A stretch of 64,000 bases of DNA. Origin: DATFRY01 sp035489015. Lineage in GTDB: Bacteria > Myxococcota_A > Polyangia > Haliangiales > Haliangiaceae. The translations under genes and the position numbers were made by a program. The notes below the pieces were generated by a model. That model had not been told where the DNA came from. It ran no database searches and saw nothing but the letters and a program-made list of their open reading frames with translations. Of the stretch, positions 33,524 to 44,381 are shown in pieces (within the stretch, counting starts at the first letter, position 1; every line of letters starts with the position of its first letter). The stretch lies in assembly GCA_035489015.1 (NCBI GenBank), contig DATHKR010000320.1, positions 65,023 to 129,022 of the forward strand, written 5' to 3'.

Positions 33524-36295
33524 ATGAGCGCGGAGCGGCTTCACATCCTCGACGGGCACGGCTACATCTTCCGCGCGCATTACGGCCTCGCGACCGGGGG
33601 AAAGGACCGTCAGCCGGTCCGCCTCAGCACCGCGGCCGGCATGCCGACCGGCGCGCTCTACGTCTACACGTCGATGCTCATCCGACTTCACCTGGATGAG
33701 CGGCCCGAGCGAATCGCAGTCGTGTTCGACACCGGCAAGCCGAGCTTCCGGTCCGATCTCGACGCCGAGTACAAGGCCAACCGCAGCGAGGCGCCCGACG
33801 ACCTCCGGGTCCAGCTGCCATTCTTCCGCCGCCTGACCGAGGCGTTCTCGTGGCCGTGCATGTCGGTCGAAGGGGTCGAGGCGGACGACGTCATCGCCAC
33901 GCTGGTCGGCCAGGCCCGCGCGCGCGACTGGGACGTGGTCATCTACTCCGGCGACAAGGACCTCATGCAGCTGGTCGACGACCACGTGGTGGTCATCGAC
34001 TCGATGCGTCAGATCACCTACGACGCGGCCGGGGTGGAGAAGAAGTTCGGGGTCCCCCCCGCGCTGGTCGGCGAGTTCCTGTCGCTGGTCGGCGACTCGA
34101 GCGACAACATCCCGGGGGTGAACGGGGTCGGTCCGGTCACCGCCGCCCGCCTGCTCGGCCAGTACGGATCGATCGACAACCTGCTCGCCCACGTGGACGA
34201 GCTGAAGGGCAAGATCAAGGAGCGGCTCACCGACCCGGCCGAGCGCGACAACCTGGCGCTCTCCCGCCAGCTGGTGGCGCTCAAGCGCGACGTCGAGGTG
34301 CCGCTCGGGCTCGACGATCTGGTCCCGGCGCCGTGGAACGGCGAGCCGCTGCGCCGGATGCTCGAGGAGCTCGAGTTCCAGGCGCTCATCGAGCGGCTCG
34401 AGCAGAAGTCGCTGGCGGTGGGCGATGGCCCGGCGCCGGCGCCCGCTCCCCCGGTCGCCGGCAGCGCGGCGGCCGTGCTCGACGATCCGGACCGCCAGCC
34501 GGTGCTGGTCACCCGGCCGGAGCAGGTCGCCGAGCTGGCCGCGGCGGCGCGCGCGGCCGGGCGCCTGGCGATCCACCTCGAGCGCGACGGGCAGCGCGAC
34601 GACCGGGCCAAGATGGTCGGCATCGCGATCGCGCTGCCGGACGCGGCGCCGGTCTACATCCCGCTCCAGCACCGCTACCTGAGCGCGCCGACCCAGCTCA
34701 CCCCCGAGGACCTGCGCCCGCTGGCCGATGTGTGGGGCGATCCGGCGATCCAGGTGATCTGCCACGACGCCAAGCTGGTCTACCGGACGCTGGCCGCGTG
34801 CGGCATGCCGGTCGGCGGCGTCGCCGAGGACACCATGCTGGCCGCGTACCTGCTCGACGCGTCGCAGGACGACGTGCGCCTGGAGCAGATCGCCCAGGAC
34901 GTGCTCGGCGTGATCCTGCCCGGCCAGCGCGCGCTGGTCGGCAGCGGCCGCACCGCGATCGCGTTCGAGGCGGTCTCGGTCGAGGAGGCGACCCGCCACG
35001 CCGGTCGCTCGGCGGCGGCGGTGCTCGCGGCCGACGGGGTGCTGGCGGCGCGACTGGGGCAGGGCGGGCTCGACCGGCTGTGGCGCGACCTCGAGCTGCC
35101 GCTCGCGCGCCTGCTCGCCCGGGTCGAGGCGATCGGCGTCCGCATCGACGTGGCTCATCTGCGCGCGCTGGGCGAGCGGCTGACCGGCGACCTGGCCGGG
35201 CTGGAGACCCGCATCCAGGAGCTGGCCGGCGAGCCGGTCAACGTCGGGTCACCGAAGCAGCTCGGCCAGCTCCTGTTCGACAAGCTGGGGCTGCGCAGCG
35301 AGCGGATGAAGAAGAACAAGACCGGCTTCTCGGTCGACCACGACGTGCTCGACGCGATGCGCGAGCAGCACGCGATCATCGCGCCGATCCTCGAGCACCG
35401 CGAGCTGACCAAGCTCAAGAACACCTACATCGACGCGCTGCCGCCGCTCATCAACCCGGCCACCGGCAGGCTGCACACCAGCTTCCGCCAGGCAGTGGCC
35501 GCGACCGGCCGGCTGTCGTCCACCGATCCGAACCTCCAGAACATCCCGATCCGAAGCGAGCTCGGGCGCGAGATCCGCCGCGCGTTCATTGCCGATCCCG
35601 GCAAGGTGCTGGTGTCGGCGGACTACTCACAGATCGAGCTGCGGATCCTGGCCCACCTGTCGGGAGATCCGGTCCTGCGCAAGGCGTTCGCCGAGGGGAT
35701 CGACGTCCACACCCAGACCGCGGCGGAAGTGTTCGGGATTCCGCTCGACCAGGTCGGCCCGACCGAGCGCCGGGTGGCCAAGGCAGTGAACTACGGCCTG
35801 GCCTACGGGCAGTCGGATTTCGGCCTGGCCCGCGCGCTCGACATCCCGCGCGAGGAGGCGCGCCAGCACATCGCGCGCTACTTCGAGCGCTTCTCGACCG
35901 TGCGCCAGTTCATGGAGGAGGTGGTCGAGAAGGCCCGCAAGGCGGGCGCGGCATACACGATCCTGGGCCGCCGGCGCCCCATCCCGAACCTGAGCGGACG
36001 CGACTACCGGGCGCGCAGCGCGGCCGAGCGGATCGCGCAAAACACTCCCATGCAGGGCAGCGGAGCCGATATCATCAAGCTGGCGATGCTTCGGGTGGAC
36101 CGGCTACTCGCGGAGCGCGGCTTTCGCGCCGAGCTGCTCCTGACCGTGCACGACGAGCTGGTGCTGGAGGTGGACGTGGATCAGGCCGACGAGCTCAGCC
36201 CGCTCCTGGTGGCGGAGATGGAGGGGGCGTTCGAGCTCGAGGTGCCTCTCGTGGTCGAGGTCGGCCGGGGCGCGACCTGGGCGGACGCTCACTGA
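33524..36295 (+). CDS. polA: DNA polymerase I
   Basis: The product has 923 residues. Residues 1-300 are the 5'-3' nuclease (SVEGVEADDVIATLV, YSGDKDLMQLV, GDSSDNIPGVNGVGPVTA). Residues about 520-923 are the polymerase with motif A (DYSQIELRILAHLSGDPVL), motif B (RRVAKAVNYGLAYGQSDFG) and motif C (LTVHDELVLEV). The middle 3'-5' exonuclease domain looks degenerate: the first metal motif DxE reads HLE near 351 and the second lacks its usual Asp (CHDAKLVYRTL). So proofreading is probably lost, as in Taq-type enzymes. It fills gaps in repair and removes primers. The next gene overlaps its stop by one base. Confidence 0.97.
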   Translation: MSAERLHILDGHGYIFRAHYGLATGGKDRQPVRLSTAAGMPTGALYVYTSMLIRLHLDERPERIAVVFDTGKPSFRSDLDAEYKANRSEAPDDLRVQLPFFRRLTEAFSWPCMSVEGVEADDVIATLVGQARARDWDVVIYSGDKDLMQLVDDHVVVIDSMRQITYDAAGVEKKFGVPPALVGEFLSLVGDSSDNIPGVNGVGPVTAARLLGQYGSIDNLLAHVDELKGKIKERLTDPAERDNLALSRQLVALKRDVEVPLGLDDLVPAPWNGEPLRRMLEELEFQALIERLEQKSLAVGDGPAPAPAPPVAGSAAAVLDDPDRQPVLVTRPEQVAELAAAARAAGRLAIHLERDGQRDDRAKMVGIAIALPDAAPVYIPLQHRYLSAPTQLTPEDLRPLADVWGDPAIQVICHDAKLVYRTLAACGMPVGGVAEDTMLAAYLLDASQDDVRLEQIAQDVLGVILPGQRALVGSGRTAIAFEAVSVEEATRHAGRSAAAVLAADGVLAARLGQGGLDRLWRDLELPLARLLARVEAIGVRIDVAHLRALGERLTGDLAGLETRIQELAGEPVNVGSPKQLGQLLFDKLGLRSERMKKNKTGFSVDHDVLDAMREQHAIIAPILEHRELTKLKNTYIDALPPLINPATGRLHTSFRQAVAATGRLSSTDPNLQNIPIRSELGREIRRAFIADPGKVLVSADYSQIELRILAHLSGDPVLRKAFAEGIDVHTQTAAEVFGIPLDQVGPTERRVAKAVNYGLAYGQSDFGLARALDIPREEARQHIARYFERFSTVRQFMEEVVEKARKAGAAYTILGRRRPIPNLSGRDYRARSAAERIAQNTPMQGSGADIIKLAMLRVDRLLAERGFRAELLLTVHDELVLEVDVDQADELSPLLVAEMEGAFELEVPLVVEVGRGATWADAH

Positions 36296-37563
36296 TGGGC
36301 CGGCTGTCCGCGGTCGCCGGGCTGGCCGCGCTGGTCGCGTGCGGATCGCTCGGCGCGTGCGGATCGCGCGGCGAGCGCCCCCGCGCCGGCGGGGACGCCG
36401 GCCCGTCCGGCGCGCGCACCGGGATCGGCTTTCCGGCCGCGCCGCCGGCCCGGCGGGAGCCGGCCGACATCGACGAGGCGCCGGCGGTCTGCGCGATCCG
36501 CGGGCAGGATCCGGATGCGGTGCTCGACGAGGCCAGCCGCCTGCTCTACGACGCCGGCGACTTCAAGGCCGCGCTCGGGTGCGCCGAGCTCGCGGTCGAC
36601 CTGGTGCCGCAGGCGGTCGAGGCCCACCACTACCGCGCGGCGGCGCTGGCCGCGCTCGGCCGCTACAGCGAGGCGCAGGTCGCGTTCGCCATGGCGCTGG
36701 CGCGCGATCCGGATGATCCGGAGACGCTGGCGGCGGCCGCCGACTTCTACATCAACATCGCCCAGCCCAAGCAGCGCTCGGCCATCCTGCTCGGCCTGGA
36801 GTACGCGCGGCGCGGCAGCGGGCGCGCGGCCAGCCGGCGCCGGCTCGACCGCCAGCTGCGCGCCCGGCTCTCGCTGCTCGAGGCCGAGGCGCTGAACGAC
36901 CTCGGCCAGTCGGACGCGGCCCTCCCGCGGGTCGATGCGGCGCTGAAGCTCACCCCGCAGAACGCCGCGGCGCTGCACGAGCGCGGGGTCAGCCTGTTCA
37001 GCCTGTGCCGCTTCGCCGACGCCGAGACCGCCTTCGCCGAGGTGCTGCGCGAGCAGCCGGACGACCCGTACGCGCACTACCACCTCGGCCTCATCCTCGA
37101 GCGCTACGGGCGCGAGGCCGAGGCGGAGGAGCGTTTCACCAAGGCGCGGGCGCTGGCGTCGGACGACTTCCCGCCGCCGGTCAAGATCACGGCCGAGGAG
37201 TTCCGCGCCGAGGTCGATCGCGCGATCGCCGAGCAGGCCCCCGAGGTCCGTCGCGAGCTGGCCAAGGTCGCCCTCGAGCTGGTCGACCTGCCGGCCCAGG
37301 AAGATCTGATCGCGGTCGATCCGCCGTTCGCGCCGACCATCATGGGCCTCTACCGCGGGTTGCCGCTGGCCCAGACCGGTCCGACCGCCGCGGACGAGGA
37401 GCCGATCCCGCCGCGCGCGATCGTGCTCTACCGCAAGAACCTGGCGCGCGCGGTCAGGAGCCGCGACGAGCTGGACCGTCAGATCCGCCGCACGCTGATC
37501 CACGAAATCGGCCACCTGCAGGGGCTGGACGAGGACGACCTCCGGCGCCGCGGCCTCGAGTGA
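36295..37563 (+). CDS. Lipoprotein with TPR repeats and a C-terminal zincin-like peptidase domain
   Basis: The 422-residue product has a signal peptide ending LVACGSLGAC, a lipobox. Residues about 70-300 hold tetratricopeptide repeats (AVEAHHYRAAALAALGRYSE, then NAAALHERGVSLFSLCRFAD). The C-terminal part has IRRTLIHEIGHLQGLDEDDL, which fits the HExxHxxG zinc motif of small zincin-like metallopeptidases. TPR plus zincin in one lipoprotein is an uncommon combination. Its ATG overlaps the polA stop (TGATG), so it is translationally coupled to polA, though no functional tie is obvious. Confidence 0.88.
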   Translation: MGRLSAVAGLAALVACGSLGACGSRGERPRAGGDAGPSGARTGIGFPAAPPARREPADIDEAPAVCAIRGQDPDAVLDEASRLLYDAGDFKAALGCAELAVDLVPQAVEAHHYRAAALAALGRYSEAQVAFAMALARDPDDPETLAAAADFYINIAQPKQRSAILLGLEYARRGSGRAASRRRLDRQLRARLSLLEAEALNDLGQSDAALPRVDAALKLTPQNAAALHERGVSLFSLCRFADAETAFAEVLREQPDDPYAHYHLGLILERYGREAEAEERFTKARALASDDFPPPVKITAEEFRAEVDRAIAEQAPEVRRELAKVALELVDLPAQEDLIAVDPPFAPTIMGLYRGLPLAQTGPTAADEEPIPPRAIVLYRKNLARAVRSRDELDRQIRRTLIHEIGHLQGLDEDDLRRRGLE

Positions 37564-37654
37564 CCGCCGGCACCGGCGCTCCGATTGGATCGCCGGGCGA
37601 TGGGGGCGCGGTGGTTTTCGGCTATGATGGCGACTCCGCGCCGGGACGCGCGTG

Positions 37655-39499
37655 ATGGGACAGGAATCGATCCAGCCGGCTGAGAGCGAGCTCGAGCACA
37701 AGCTGCGCACCGAGCAGAAGAAGCTCGCGCTGGTGCAGGAGATCGGGCGCGCTCTGTCGTCGGCGCTCGACCTCGACGAGCTCCTCGGTCTCATCATGGA
37801 GAAGGTCACCCTCCTCATGGAGGCGGACCGATCGACCCTGTTTCTGGTCAGCGAGGACGGCCACGCGCTGTGGTCGAAGATCACCCAGGGCAGCGCGAAG
37901 CTGGAGATCCGGCTGAACGTGGGCGAGGGGATCGCCGGCTGGGTGGCGAAGTCGGGCGACACCGTCAACATCCCCGACGCCTACATCGACAAGCGGTTCC
38001 AGCCGGCGGTCGACCTCCGCTCCGGCTACCGCACGCGCTCGATCCTCTGCACGCCGATGCGCGACAGCAAGGGCGTCATCATCGGGGTGCTGCAGGTCCT
38101 CAACAAGGCCGGCGGCCCGTTCACCGGCGAGGACGAGGAGCTGCTGGCCGCGCTGGCCGGCCAGGCCGCGGTCTCGGTCGAGAACTCCAAGCTCTACCAC
38201 TCGGTGGTGGCCAAGAACGTCGAGCTGCTCGACGCCCAGGAGGCGCTCGAGCAGAAGACGCACGAGCTCAACATCCTCTACGAGATCGAGCGCGAGATGA
38301 ACGCCGCGCACGACCTCGACGAGCTGCTCGCCCGCATCCTCGACAAGGCGATGGACGCGGTCGAGGCCAAGGCCGGCAGCATCGCGCTGCGCGAGCCGGG
38401 CGGCGACGAGCTGCGCTTCCGCACCGTCGGCGGCCCGGTGGCCTCGCGCATGCTCCACCGCACCATCCGCATGGGCGAGGGGGTGATCGGCTGGGTGGCG
38501 GCCAACCGCACCGCGGTCATCGTCAACGACCCGGACCACGATGCCCGCCACCACACCGAGTTCGCGGTGTCGGTCGGGCTGCGCCCGCGCCAGCTGGCCG
38601 CCGCGCCCCTGGCCAGCGGCGACGAGGTGCTCGGCGCGATCGAGCTCATCGACAAGCGCGACCCGGACGCGCCGGACGGGCCGACCTCGGCGGCCGGGTT
38701 CTCCGAGGGTGACCTGGTGCTCTTGACGCTCATCGCCGGGCAGGCGTCGCGCGCCATCCAGCTGGCCAAGACCCGCGGCGAGCGCGAGAACCAGAACCGG
38801 CTGGCGTCGATCGGCCAGATGCTGGCCAGCGTTCTCCACGATCTCAAGACGCCGATGACGATCATCTCCGGCTACGCCCAGCTGATGGCGCAGATGCAGG
38901 ACGCCCGCCAGCGCGAGCAGTACGTCGATCAGATCCTGCGCCAGTTCGATCTGATGAGCGGCATGACCCGCGAGGTGCTCGCCTTTGCCCGCGGCGAGAC
39001 CAACGTGCTCCTGCGCAAGGTCTACCTGCACCGCTTCCTCGACGAGGTCATGACCCAGCTCGAGCACGCGCTGGCCGGGCGCAACATCGCCCTCGGGCTC
39101 GACGCCGCCTACACCGGCGTGGCGTACTTCGACGAGCAGGCGATGCTGCGGCTGGTCCACAACCTGGCCCGCAACGCGGCCGAGGCGATGCCGCGCGGGG
39201 GCGAGTTCCGGATCAGCACCCAGGCCGACGGCGAGCGGCTGATCCTCGAGTTCGCCGACAGCGGCCCGGGCATCCCGCCGGAGCTGGAGGGGCGGCTGTT
39301 CGAGCTGTTCGCCACCGCCAAGCCGGGCGGCACCGGCCTCGGCCTGGCCATCTGCAAGAAGATCGTCGACGAGCACGGCGGCGACATCTCGTGCGAGTCG
39401 GTGCCGGGGCAGGGGACCACGTTCCGGGTGGCCCTGCCGATGGGCCGGCCGGCCAACATGCCCAACACCGGCGAGCACCCGGTGCTCGGCCGGCCCTGA
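37655..39499 (+). CDS. Soluble histidine kinase with two GAF domains
   Basis: The product has 614 residues and no membrane segment. Two GAF sensor domains lie at about 25-180 and 205-370. The phosphoacceptor is His395 in SVLHDLKTPMTIISGYAQLM. The ATP domain has NLARNAAEAMP (N box), DSGPGIP (G1) and GTGLGLAICKKIVDEHGG (G2). It should sense a cytoplasmic ligand or gas and phosphorylate an unlinked response regulator, since no receiver gene is adjacent. A TATGAT box at 37623-37628 is a plausible -10 about 26 bases before the ATG. A GTG three bases earlier is an alternative start. Confidence 0.93.
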   Translation: MGQESIQPAESELEHKLRTEQKKLALVQEIGRALSSALDLDELLGLIMEKVTLLMEADRSTLFLVSEDGHALWSKITQGSAKLEIRLNVGEGIAGWVAKSGDTVNIPDAYIDKRFQPAVDLRSGYRTRSILCTPMRDSKGVIIGVLQVLNKAGGPFTGEDEELLAALAGQAAVSVENSKLYHSVVAKNVELLDAQEALEQKTHELNILYEIEREMNAAHDLDELLARILDKAMDAVEAKAGSIALREPGGDELRFRTVGGPVASRMLHRTIRMGEGVIGWVAANRTAVIVNDPDHDARHHTEFAVSVGLRPRQLAAAPLASGDEVLGAIELIDKRDPDAPDGPTSAAGFSEGDLVLLTLIAGQASRAIQLAKTRGERENQNRLASIGQMLASVLHDLKTPMTIISGYAQLMAQMQDARQREQYVDQILRQFDLMSGMTREVLAFARGETNVLLRKVYLHRFLDEVMTQLEHALAGRNIALGLDAAYTGVAYFDEQAMLRLVHNLARNAAEAMPRGGEFRISTQADGERLILEFADSGPGIPPELEGRLFELFATAKPGGTGLGLAICKKIVDEHGGDISCESVPGQGTTFRVALPMGRPANMPNTGEHPVLGRP

Positions 39500-39506
39500 T
39501 CGACGC

Positions 39507-39526
39507 CGCCGGCCGTCAGGCCGGCG
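39507..39526 (+). terminator. Hairpin terminator after the GAF kinase gene
   Basis: CGCCGGCC and GGCCGGCG form a perfect 8-bp stem with loop GTCA, 8 bases past the kinase stop. No T-run follows. It separates the kinase from the ABC operon, which has its own TATGAT box at 39549-39554. Confidence 0.6.
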
Positions 39527-39548
39527 AGCCCGCCAGCCCGCCAGCCCT

Positions 39549-39554
39549 TATGAT
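39549..39554 (+). promoter_or_regulatory. Putative -10 of the Gld-type ABC operon
   Basis: TATGAT is one base from consensus. A transcript starting about 7 bases later would include the AGGAG at 39574-39578. No convincing -35 is visible. Confidence 0.4.
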
Positions 39555-39587
39555 GAGCGGGATGACCCGAGCCAGGAGCCCGGCGGC

Positions 39588-40315
<728 letters not shown>

Positions 40316-40319
<4 letters not shown>

Positions 40320-42649
40320 GCGCGCCGCGCGCGCGGCGCGGGGCTCGCGCGGCCGGGTCCGCCGCCAGGGTGCTGGCGATGGCCCGGCGCGAGCTCCTCG
40401 CCTCGTTCCACGCGCCGATCGCCTACGTCGTCATGGTGCTGTTCCTCGCCCTCGAGGGCTTCTCGTTCTGGGCGGTGGTCGAGGTGCTGGCCGATCCGTC
40501 GCGCCCGGCCGGCTACGGCGCGGTGCTGCGCACTCACTTCGGCGGCACCTTCCTCTACTGGGCGGTGCTGTTCGCGGTGATCGCGCTCGTCACCATGCGG
40601 CTGGTGGCCGAGGAGCGGCGCCAGGGGACCTGGGAGGCGCTCATGACCACGCCGGTCGGCGAGGGCGAGGTCGTGCTCGGAAAGTGGCTGGGCGCCACCG
40701 CCTTCTACGCGCTCCTGTGGCTGCCGACCGCGGCGTATCCGATCATCCTGGCCGCCTACGCGCCGCCCGGGACCGAGATCGACGCCGGCCCGATCGCGTC
40801 GGCCTACCTGGGGGTGGCGCTGTCCGGGGCTGGATTTCTGGCCCTGGGCCTCTGCGCCAGCGCCGCCACCGAGAGCCAGGTGGTGGCCGCGGTGGTGTCG
40901 TTCGCCGGCCTGCTCGGGCTGCTCCTGGTCGGCCAGCTCGAGGACGTGGCGCGCGACCTGGGCGGGCTGGCCGGGCTGGTCCACCACCTCGACCTGCGCC
41001 GGCACATGGACGAGATGGCGCGCGGCGCTATCGACCTGGACGCGGTCGCGCTGTGGCTCGGGCTGGCCGCGGTCGGCCTGGCCGGCGCGGTGGTGCTCGC
41101 GGCGCGCGGGCGAGGCAGCCGGGCGGCGGCGCGGCGGCGGCTGGCCGCGTTCGGCCTGGTCGCGCTGTCGGCGGTGCTGGCCAGCGTGCTGGCAGCGCGC
41201 CATCCGGTCCGCTGGGACGTGAGCGCGGGCCAGGTCAATCGCCTGGACGGTCGCACCATCGCGGTGCTGTCGTCGATCGCGCAGCCGGTCGAGGTGACGG
41301 TGGTGCGCCCGGAGGTCGAGGCGTTCGAGCCGATCTACGCCGAGGTCGATCGGGTGCTGGGGCGGATGGCCGAGGCCCAGCCGCTCCTGGCCCGGCGCGA
41401 TCTGGACCCGACCCGCGAGCCGGACGAGGTGGCCGCGCTGGCGGCCGAGCTGGCGCTCAGCCCGCGCGACCTGGCCGACGGCGGGGCGGTCCTGTTCGCG
41501 ATGGGCGGGCGGCGCCGCGGGGTCGATCTCCTCGATCTGGTCGAGCTGGGCCGCGACTCGCTCCAGGTCGGCGCGATGACCGGGTTCCGCGCCGAGGAGG
41601 CGTTCGCGCGGGCGCTGGTCGAGCTGGCCGCGGGCGATCGTCCGGTCGTGTGCGCGACCAGCGGGCACGGCGAGATGCCGCTGTCCGGCGAGGACGGCCG
41701 CGCCCACTGGGGCCAGGTCGGCGACCGGCTGCGGCGCGACGGCTTCGCGATCGAGGACGCCGGCGACCTGCGCGGCGGGGTGCCGGAGCGCTGCCGCGTG
41801 CTGGTCGTGGCCGGCCCCGAGGCGCCGCTCGCGCCGTCGTCGGCGCTGGCGGTGGTCCGCTACGTCGAGGGCGGCGGGAGGCTGCTGGTCGCCGCGCCGG
41901 ATCTGCCGGTCGACGCGGAGGCGGTCGGCGCGGGCGCGGGCGCCGGAGAGGGACGAGAGGGACGAGAGGGACGAGGGGAAGGCGAGCCCGTCCGTCTGCG
42001 CGAGACCGGGCTGGAGCTGCTGCTCGCCGAGTACGGCGTCGGCCTGCCGCCCGCGGTGGTGGTCGACCCGCAGGGCGCGCTCGACCTGCCGCTTACCTGG
42101 GCGACCGCGACCGGCTACGGCGAGCACCCGATCACCCGCGCGTTCCAGGGCCGTCGCCTGACCGTGTGGCAGCACCCGCGCGCGGTCGTCTACGCCGAGC
42201 CCGACGCCGGGACCCCGGCGCGCGAGCGGCGCGGCACCGTGCTGGTGCGCGGCTCGCCGACCGCGTGGGGCGAGACCGACCTGGCCGCGCTGTTCGGCGG
42301 GCGCGATGTCGAGGCCGGCCCCGACGATCTGGTCGGCGTGGCCGCGGTGGCCGTGGCGGTCGAGGCCGACCGCGGCGCGCGGCTGGTGGTGATCGGCAGC
42401 GCGACCTCGCCGTCGTCGGAGGTGATCGGGCGCGGGCTGGGCGCGGCCGACGCCCTGGTCGCCTCGTCGGTGGCGTGGCTGGCCGGGCGCGAGGTGTCGC
42501 TCGCGATCGGGGCCAAGACGCCGGAGCACGTGCGCCTGGTGATGAGCCGGGCCGCGCTGCGCGGTGTGTTCGGGCTGTGCGTGGTCGCGCTGCCGCTCCT
42601 CGCCGCCGGGCTGGGTGGACTCCTTTGGTGGAGGAGACGGCGTGGATAG
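40316..42649 (+). CDS. ABC-2 permease fused to GldG-like domain (GldF-GldG fusion)
   Basis: The 777-residue product starts at a GTG overlapping the ATPase stop (GTGA). Residues 20-260 are a six-helix ABC-2 permease (AYVVMVLFLALEGFSFW, WEALMTTPVGEGEVVLGKWL). A further helix at about 275-295 leads into a GldG-like part (QPVEVTVVRPEVEAFEPIYA, VCATSGHGEMP) that ends with one more membrane helix (GLCVVALPLLAAGLGGLLWW). GldF and GldG are usually separate genes. A short AGEGREGREGRGEGE stretch near residue 545 is low-complexity. Confidence 0.88.
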
Positions 42650-44381
42650 CCGCGCCTGGCTGGTCGGGCTCGGTCTGCTGGCGAGCGCGCTGGCGGCCCT
42701 CCTGGTCGCCGACCTGGCCGGAGGAGCGCGGCGGGGAACCGACGGCGGGCGCATCGTGCCCGAGTGGAGCGCCGGCGACGTGCGCGCGATCCGCCTGGAG
42801 AGGTCGGGCCTGCCGCCGGTGCTGCTCGAGCGGAGCCGATCCGGGCCGGGCCAGAAATCCAGCCCCGGGGCGCCGACCGCGCCTGCCGCTGCCGACCCGG
42901 GCTGGCGCCTGCGGCTCCCCTCCGGCACCGCGGTCCCGGTCGATCCCGCGGCGCTGCGAGACCTGACCGGCACCATCGAGATGCTGGCCGCGACCCGGCG
43001 CGATCCGGCGCCGATCACCGCGCCGCGGCTGACCATCGTCCTCGAGCGCGACGGCGGCCCGCCCATCCGGCTGCTGCTCGCCGCCGCCGGGCCCGGCCCG
43101 ACCGATCGGGTGTGGCTGGCCCGGGCCGGGCAGGGCGGTCGCTTCCTCATCGATGGCTACGCCGCGCGCGCGCTCGATGTCGGCGTCGATCCGCTTCGCG
43201 AGCGCCGCCCGCTCCACGGCCGCCTCGACGGAGTCGGCCGCATCGAGGTCGCGACCGGCCAGCGCACGGCGATCCTGACCGGCCCGCCGTGGCGGATCGA
43301 GCTGCCCGGCGGCCTCGCCCGCGCCGCGGCGGCCCGGGTGCAGGACCTGCTCGATCGGGCCAGGGACCTCCGCATCGCCTCGTTCACCGATGGCCCGCCG
43401 GCCTCGCCCGACCCCGGGTCGCCGCTCGCCGCGGCTCACGGCCCGGTCCGCGTCTCCTTCACCGGCGGAGCCGGCCGGGTCGAGATCGTCTACCTGGGCG
43501 GCTGTCCCGGCCAGCCGACCCTGGCCCTGGCCGACACGCCGATCGGACGTGGCTGCCTGCCCGCGCCCGACGCCGCCGACCGCCTCGCCGACCCGGATGT
43601 CTGGATCGATCGCGACCTGGTCGGCGTGCCGACCGATCGGGTGTCGCACATCCAGCTCGAGCGCGGCGGCCGCGCGATCGACGTCGAGCGCGCCGATCGC
43701 CCGGACGTCCTCCGCGACTGGCTGGCCCGCTGGCGAGTCGCCGCGGCCGGACCGGTGGTCGCGGCCGCCGACCTCCACCCGCTCGCGACGATCGACCTGA
43801 CCGTCGACGGAGGCGGCCACCAGCGCCTCGCGATCGGCCGGGCCGGCGCCGCGCTGGCCGCCCGCCGCGAGGACGAGCCGGTCGCCCTGGTCCTCCAGCC
43901 CGGGGCCGACGGCATGCTCGACCCCTCGCCTCACCGGTTCCGCTCGCTCGATCTGCTGACCCGCGAGCCGACCGCGCTGCGCGCCGCGATCGCCCACCGC
44001 GGCGCCCGCCTGGTCGAGTCGATCGTGCGCGGCGACACCCTCGAGGAGTGGCGCGCGCTGGCGCCGACCGGCGCCGAGGTCCCGGCCGCCGCGATCGAGT
44101 CGCTGCGCCAGGCGGTCGGCTTCCTCCGCGCCGAGCGCTTCCTGGCCGCCTCCGCCGGCCCCGCCCACCGCCTGGCCCCGCCGCGGCGGACCGTCGATCT
44201 CGTCCTCGACCCGGAGCCGGGCGGGTCGGCGCCGGAGCGCCACGTCCTCGAGATCGGCGCCGCGATCCCCGGCCGCGGCTGCGCGGCCCGCCTCGACCGC
44301 GCCCCGGCCGTCTTCGAGCTGTCCGCCGCTCGCTGCGCCGCGCTGCTCGGCCCGTGGACCGCGGCTCAGCGCGCGCCGTAG
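42642..44381 (+). CDS. DUF4340-like membrane-anchored protein of the Gld-type ABC system
   Basis: The 579-residue product starts at a GTG overlapping the previous stop by 8 bases, with GGAG upstream. A single N-terminal helix (AWLVGLGLLASALAALLVAD) anchors a long extracytoplasmic part. WSAGDVRAIRLERSG, RFLIDGYAARALDVGVDPLR and VSHIQLERGGRAIDVER are repeats of the strand pattern typical of DUF4340. Such proteins commonly follow GldG-type genes, which fits the operon here. Its biochemical role is not known. The last 16 bases overlap the convergent UbiA-family gene. Confidence 0.85.
   Translation: MDSRAWLVGLGLLASALAALLVADLAGGARRGTDGGRIVPEWSAGDVRAIRLERSGLPPVLLERSRSGPGQKSSPGAPTAPAAADPGWRLRLPSGTAVPVDPAALRDLTGTIEMLAATRRDPAPITAPRLTIVLERDGGPPIRLLLAAAGPGPTDRVWLARAGQGGRFLIDGYAARALDVGVDPLRERRPLHGRLDGVGRIEVATGQRTAILTGPPWRIELPGGLARAAAARVQDLLDRARDLRIASFTDGPPASPDPGSPLAAAHGPVRVSFTGGAGRVEIVYLGGCPGQPTLALADTPIGRGCLPAPDAADRLADPDVWIDRDLVGVPTDRVSHIQLERGGRAIDVERADRPDVLRDWLARWRVAAAGPVVAAADLHPLATIDLTVDGGGHQRLAIGRAGAALAARREDEPVALVLQPGADGMLDPSPHRFRSLDLLTREPTALRAAIAHRGARLVESIVRGDTLEEWRALAPTGAEVPAAAIESLRQAVGFLRAERFLAASAGPAHRLAPPRRTVDLVLDPEPGGSAPERHVLEIGAAIPGRGCAARLDRAPAVFELSAARCAALLGPWTAAQRAP

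Noticed and set aside
37581..37628. TTGGAT as a -35 for the GAF kinase gene
   Set aside because: It is 32 bases from the TATGAT box, too far for a sigma-70 promoter.
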